NCBI GenBank assembly: GCA_964571295.1
Contig: CAZNAO010000010.1
Location: forward strand, 1 to 25,198
From: UBA922 sp964571295
Lineage (GTDB): Bacteria; Patescibacteriota; Patescibacteriia; Magasanikbacterales; UBA922
DNA: 25,198 bases
Direction of reading: 5' to 3'
Each line of letters begins with the position of its first letter. Positions within the stretch are counted from its first letter, which is position 1. A model generated the notes under the pieces. That model was not told where the DNA came from. It saw only the letters and a program-made list of their open reading frames with translations, and ran no database searches. A program made the position numbers and the translations under genes. Positions 22,401-25,198 of this stretch are shown here, piece by piece.

Positions 22401-25198
22401 TCCAAAGGTTCAGGGGCAACACCCCACGCAAGAAACTCACGCCACTCTTCACTCGCTGCATTTGATACATCTTGAAATACAAAATTTGAAGGTGGTGCAA
22501 GAGTCGAATGTTGAGAAATATCACCACCATCTGACACATTTCCATAGACATCACGAACTTGATAATAGACTCGTGCCGGAGAGCCGGAAAATGCCCAAGG
22601 GAAAGAACCTGCATAGGGAATCCAATTTCCAGAATCAAGATTAGCGCCATCTGGCGTAAGATCAGGGTTATTTGAGAATTTAATTTCGACCCCCTCCGGT
22701 GTGTCATCAGATACCGTCAAGAAAATGGTACTCGAACTAGCCTCGTCACTTCGAGCATCAGACACCAAATCAGTAACGATAGGATCGGTTGTGTCAAGAG
22801 TAAACAGATTCGACTCAGCATATCCGATGTTATTTGCAGCCTCACCATCGTTCGTCCGAAGCCGAATTTTGAAATTACCTCCATAATACTGATTTGGATA
22901 CCCAAGCTTTGGATACCACGTGAGACTATAGCTCGTGTATTCACTTGAAGATGCTGTGTTTATTGCAATCCCTGTTCCAAAATCCCCAGCCAGAGTCGTA
23001 CTTACCGCAGTCACCCATGTCTCAGAGCCAGGAACATCACAATTTGTCGTGCAATATTGCAAATCCACCGCCACCAATCCAGGAGTCGCGCCGGTCACTG
23101 TATCCGTATCACGGACATTGTAGGTGAGTACCACCGACCCATCACTTCCCTGTTCTATATCATCCTCATTGGTGATTATGATTTCAGGAATCGCGTTCAC
23201 CGTGTAGACCAGAGTGACATCAGACAACGTCGGTGTGATGGTCCCATCTCCTTCAAAAAATGCACGATACTGAAGCCAACGATCATTGACCCCATCTGCA
23301 AGTGCGGTAGGGATAGCCTCACCGCCTGACGCATCGGTAAAGTAAGAATTACTCGTGCCATCCGGCCCTGCCCAGGCAGTCCACGTAGAATTATCAGGAC
23401 TCGTGCGTACCTGGAATTTGAGTACCGTACTGCTTGGCACACTAGCAGTCCAATTGATTCCCGCAAACAGATTAAGACTGGAACCAGCATCAAAAGGTGA
23501 GGAAATAAGGGATCCACTTGTCTGTCCATAGTGTTCGACACGCACTTCCTCAACACTCGGAACATTGTCCGGATCACTCGTAAACATAGTTACCCGATAT
23601 TGGTAATACCGTGTTCCGTCAAAATTGGCATCAAGTGCATCCCCTGAAGAGACGGTCGTCCAGACTCCATCTGAAAGATCGGACTGATTCCCTGCCTGGA
23701 TCTCCACAGTAACAAAACTCCCGCTCGGAACCGTAGCATCCCATTCGATCTTCCCGAATGCCGAGGAATGTCCGGTATCGGTAATATCAGAAATGAAAGT
23801 TCCTACAATAATATCCGTCGAAGTCGCACCGGAATAATCAGAAAGATCTGACCGAACCTGGAAATAATATGGTGTATTGGGGGTGAGGCCAGTAAAAGTA
23901 TAAGCGAGATCAGTCGTAGTTGCAGTACCCGCGGTCGAGGACACGGTGTACTGTGTCGTACCGGTAACCGTACTCCAGGTAAGCTGAATACTACTTGATG
24001 TCGGCCATGCGAATGACGTGACATTCGGAGACGATGCATAGGTATACGTACTCGACACTGCAGAGTAGGTAGTGGACACTCCATATGAATTGGAAGGCTG
24101 CACCTGGAAATAATACAGACTGTTGTTAGTAAGGCCGGAGAATGTATACGATGTCTGGGTGGTGGTAACGGTCGAGCCTGCAGTCGAAGAAACCGTATAA
24201 TACCCGGCACCGCTCGCAGCCACCCATGTAACGGTAATCGTCGAAGTAGTGCGAGAAAAACCGGTGATCACCGTAGATGACGGACTCGGCGCCGGAGGAG
24301 TAGTGGTAGAGGTAATCGTCGAAGTGGCACTGGTCTGCGCATACGGATCGGTTGCCGTTATCTGGAAGTAGTAGGTGGTTGAAGGAGTGAGTCCGGTCAC
24401 GATGTAATTCGAATCCGTAGTAGTGACCATGTCTGGATTCACGAGAATAGTCCCTCCAATTCTACCCAATCCGGAACCCGTAAATCTGGTAACCGGTCGC
24501 TCGAAAGAAGTGGTAAGCACGATAGTAGTATCCCACCCAAAAGAATCATTCCGATATCTACGAGTAAGATTTTCTGCTGTGGAAGATACGGCATACACTG
24601 GGTATGCAGGAGAGTTTACATACGCCTGATAACCCTTCACCACAAGCATCGACAAAGCATCTGTACCGTTATAATTAAACGAGGGAGAAAAAGCAACTTG
24701 TTGCCACCCGCTCGTACCTGAATTTGGAAACGCCCCTGTCCATACCTGGGTATACCCGGCCAAACTAGTAGTACCATTCACAAAAGCAGTGGAAGATGTG
24801 TGTTTCAAATAAATCGTAACCGAAGCAACACTCGTACCCGAAGTACCACTATTCTTATAAAAAGCAGTTGACGTAATAGTGGACGTCGCATTACCAAGTT
24901 CACTTGGTAGATACAACATTTCAGTAGCTGAGTAATTATAAAAACGATCAATAGGTACATAAAACGAAGATGGAGAAGTAAAGGTAGTACCAATAATCAA
25001 TGTACTGGAAACTGCTCCATAGGTCGTAGTAACTGAATTCGCCCAGTACAGCGTATAATATGCCGCACCGCTAATTGGATCCCAGAGTACATTTATCGTA
25101 GATTGGATATCAAGTGAATTACCAATAAAGTCATCAATCAGTGGAGTGCCCGGAACCGGGGGTTTTGGCGTGCTCTGAGTGGAGACAGCTGAGTACGC
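19415..25198 (-). CDS. Giant surface protein, paralogue of 11186-18082; N-terminus outside window
   Basis: The frame is open to the right edge without a stop. A TTG at 24998-25000 is only an internal codon, since a beta-domain (AAYYTLYWANS) continues upstream of it. About 1927 residues are visible. DNA 24970-24450 encodes a jelly-roll-like module (RFYNYSATEMLYLPSELG, then FNYNGTDALSML) like one common in Bacteroidota surface proteins. Short FN3 domains follow (about 24440-23790), then GPDGT beta-sandwiches (about 23770-23200) and a CTTNC pair near 23045. A series of FN3-like domains comes next, with one LEELSEESEVLLREE linker (20965-21010). The helical insert (MQRAAELIKSMSTQVSVDVLE) lies near 20530-20375. 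The tail is KEESVFQVILGNFEDIFSW plus a basic end. No propeller is visible in this part. Function is probably adhesion or cell-surface structure. Confidence 0.85.
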   Translation of the reverse strand, partial: AYSAVSTQSTPKPPVPGTPLIDDFIGNSLDIQSTINVLWDPISGAAYYTLYWANSVTTTYGAVSSTLIIGTTFTSPSSFYVPIDRFYNYSATEMLYLPSELGNATSTITSTAFYKNSGTSGTSVASVTIYLKHTSSTAFVNGTTSLAGYTQVWTGAFPNSGTSGWQQVAFSPSFNYNGTDALSMLVVKGYQAYVNSPAYPVYAVSSTAENLTRRYRNDSFGWDTTIVLTTSFERPVTRFTGSGLGRIGGTILVNPDMVTTTDSNYIVTGLTPSTTYYFQITATDPYAQTSATSTITSTTTPPAPSPSSTVITGFSRTTSTITVTWVAASGAGYYTVSSTAGSTVTTTQTSYTFSGLTNNSLYYFQVQPSNSYGVSTTYSAVSSTYTYASSPNVTSFAWPTSSSIQLTWSTVTGTTQYTVSSTAGTATTTDLAYTFTGLTPNTPYYFQVRSDLSDYSGATSTDIIVGTFISDITDTGHSSAFGKIEWDATVPSGSFVTVEIQAGNQSDLSDGVWTTVSSGDALDANFDGTRYYQYRVTMFTSDPDNVPSVEEVRVEHYGQTSGSLISSPFDAGSSLNLFAGINWTASVPSSTVLKFQVRTSPDNSTWTAWAGPDGTSNSYFTDASGGEAIPTALADGVNDRWLQYRAFFEGDGTITPTLSDVTLVYTVNAIPEIIITNEDDIEQGSDGSVVLTYNVRDTDTVTGATPGLVAVDLQYCTTNCDVPGSETWVTAVSTTLAGDFGTGIAINTASSSEYTSYSLTWYPKLGYPNQYYGGNFKIRLRTNDGEAANNIGYAESNLFTLDTTDPIVTDLVSDARSDEASSSTIFLTVSDDTPEGVEIKFSNNPDLTPDGANLDSGNWIPYAGSFPWAFSGSPARVYYQVRDVYGNVSDGGDISQHSTLAPPSNFVFQDVSNAASEEWREFLAWGVAPEPLEGFKQYTLYRSEGSSSTYASILIQTDRSVNYYMDQGLEHEKTYQYRLTVEDMAGNISGYTEVLSDTPDGQGGTDIVPPIISNVVISDITTDSFTVTWDTNELSNSYIDYIMIMGGDFSDAENVGSVSYLDHPGNLGEHRVVLSGLTPNTNYYFQVRSEDISGNVATSTLDENGYVATTLAGPTISDIGVLHISNTKVAIAWDTDELSDSYVYYSTDRDMAAPILVGSTDEVTEHTVVIDDLVPGTTYYYYVKSGVAEDRNIVGGEIRYHTFTTLSDQTPPVITFDPATDVTVSDTEILVTWNTSEPATSVLAYGTSTAYGSTISNTDLNTNHSYTISGLTLDTLYHIRFEGADLNGNTSTPVEFSTTTSDSTDYDPPVITNATTTVVTDDQAMIVWQTNEGATAFVWYGTSSSTLTVSTTLNTNYNRSHSVLLSNLTTSTEYYYMVVAEDFTGNVATSSVLSFTTLEELSEESEVLLREEIARAEALASAPSSGGNNSSSYTPDVTAPTVLALSTIDITGSSATFVWNTDEFGDSAVEFGLTTAYNRAGVSWEQTPQHRIKLVDLEPLTTYHYRVSSADASGNRSAFVTGMFTTTLVEDIEETAPTSTPENPEENPETPAEPEITEEMFLLAMQRAAELIKSMSTQVSVDVLENTLLSQTEVIQELSALLPRPVIGGQPVVEETADSAIIKWTTDKDSNSLVEFVPEAVFQETGTYNQTIGDSLTLTNDHAIELHGLIPATEYRYRVISRTPTGAETVSRDFTFTTRAQSIEIGTYRVTIVSPEEAIFSWTTSLPTDSSISYTPYRNGVLAVDARQQVRDQSVTTEHTLRLTGLEGGVLYDVELFGRDNGGNTVSKLIQGFSTEDTDVAPLISQIKTDSSIIPGAKERIQVIISWATNELSTSQVFYRSGYGGAEDQFPQSTQLDTNYTKKHVVVVTNFEPGSVYQFQVESTDSSGNTARSKTVSVLTPQKEESVFQVILGNFEDIFSWVGRLRR
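20947..20998. repeat. 52-bp repeat shared with the other giant gene
   Basis: Identical to 13081-13132 over 52 bp. After one mismatch the match continues for another 17 bp. It encodes the helical linker (EIARAE side and LREE) that follows an FN3-like domain in both proteins. Exact identity at synonymous sites 7.8 kb apart suggests gene conversion. Confidence 0.85.

Noticed and set aside
11500..25000. Many plus-strand reading frames opposite the giant genes
   Set aside because: They are low-complexity shadows of the Ser/Thr/Gly-rich coding strand, without ribosome sites or recognisable domains.
24998..25198. TTG at 24998-25000 as the start of the right-hand giant protein
   Set aside because: The frame stays open to the window edge and the upstream residues continue a beta-domain (AAYYTLYWANS), so the TTG is internal.

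Overview
The window looks like a fragment of a Candidate Phyla Radiation (Patescibacteria/Parcubacteria-like) chromosome. The inference rests on an ECF sigma factor paired with a DUF5667 membrane protein, giant Ser/Thr-rich fibronectin-III-like surface proteins, and compact housekeeping genes that mostly lack a Shine-Dalgarno sequence. TAA, TGA and TAG all end clear genes, so the standard bacterial code applies and UGA-recoding CPR lineages (Gracilibacteria, Absconditabacteria) are unlikely. No rRNA or phylogenetic marker is present that would name the lineage.

Layout. 1-160 is the start of a small basic protein on the minus strand, the only gene here with a canonical AGGAGG. 289-1218 (minus) is an unknown membrane protein, divergent from a membrane-anchored FAD-linked oxidase (1345-2916, plus). 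2915-3126 is a dense patch of hairpins holding a broken copy of a tRNA-Thr 3' end. It is followed by a tRNA-Val/tRNA-Thr operon with a near-consensus promoter. An O-methyltransferase (minus) and a PrxQ/Bcp peroxiredoxin (plus) are divergent. A two-gene operon encodes an ECF sigma factor and a DUF5667 protein, its probable membrane regulator. tRNA-Tyr and a second tRNA-Thr follow. Next on the minus strand come an M16 peptidase, triosephosphate isomerase and a membrane-anchored TPR protein, the last two 1 nt apart. Glycyl-tRNA synthetase comes next, behind a leader that folds as a compact T-box riboswitch.

The right half (11186-25198, all minus strand) is one surface-protein locus: a giant multidomain protein (at least 1927 residues in view, N-terminus outside the window), a membrane-anchored parvulin-type PPIase (386 aa), and a second giant protein (2298 aa). 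The two giants are paralogues. They share beta-sandwich modules, FN3-like repeats, a helical LEELSEESEVLLREE linker, a helical insert, one CxxxC pair and the same C-terminal tail. They even share exact DNA repeats, which points to ongoing recombination. The PPIase between them is a plausible dedicated foldase.

The most interesting items are the giant-foldase-giant locus with its shared C-terminal tail, the compact glycine T-box, the recombining 378-bp modules, and the tRNA-fragment/hairpin mosaic near 3 kb.
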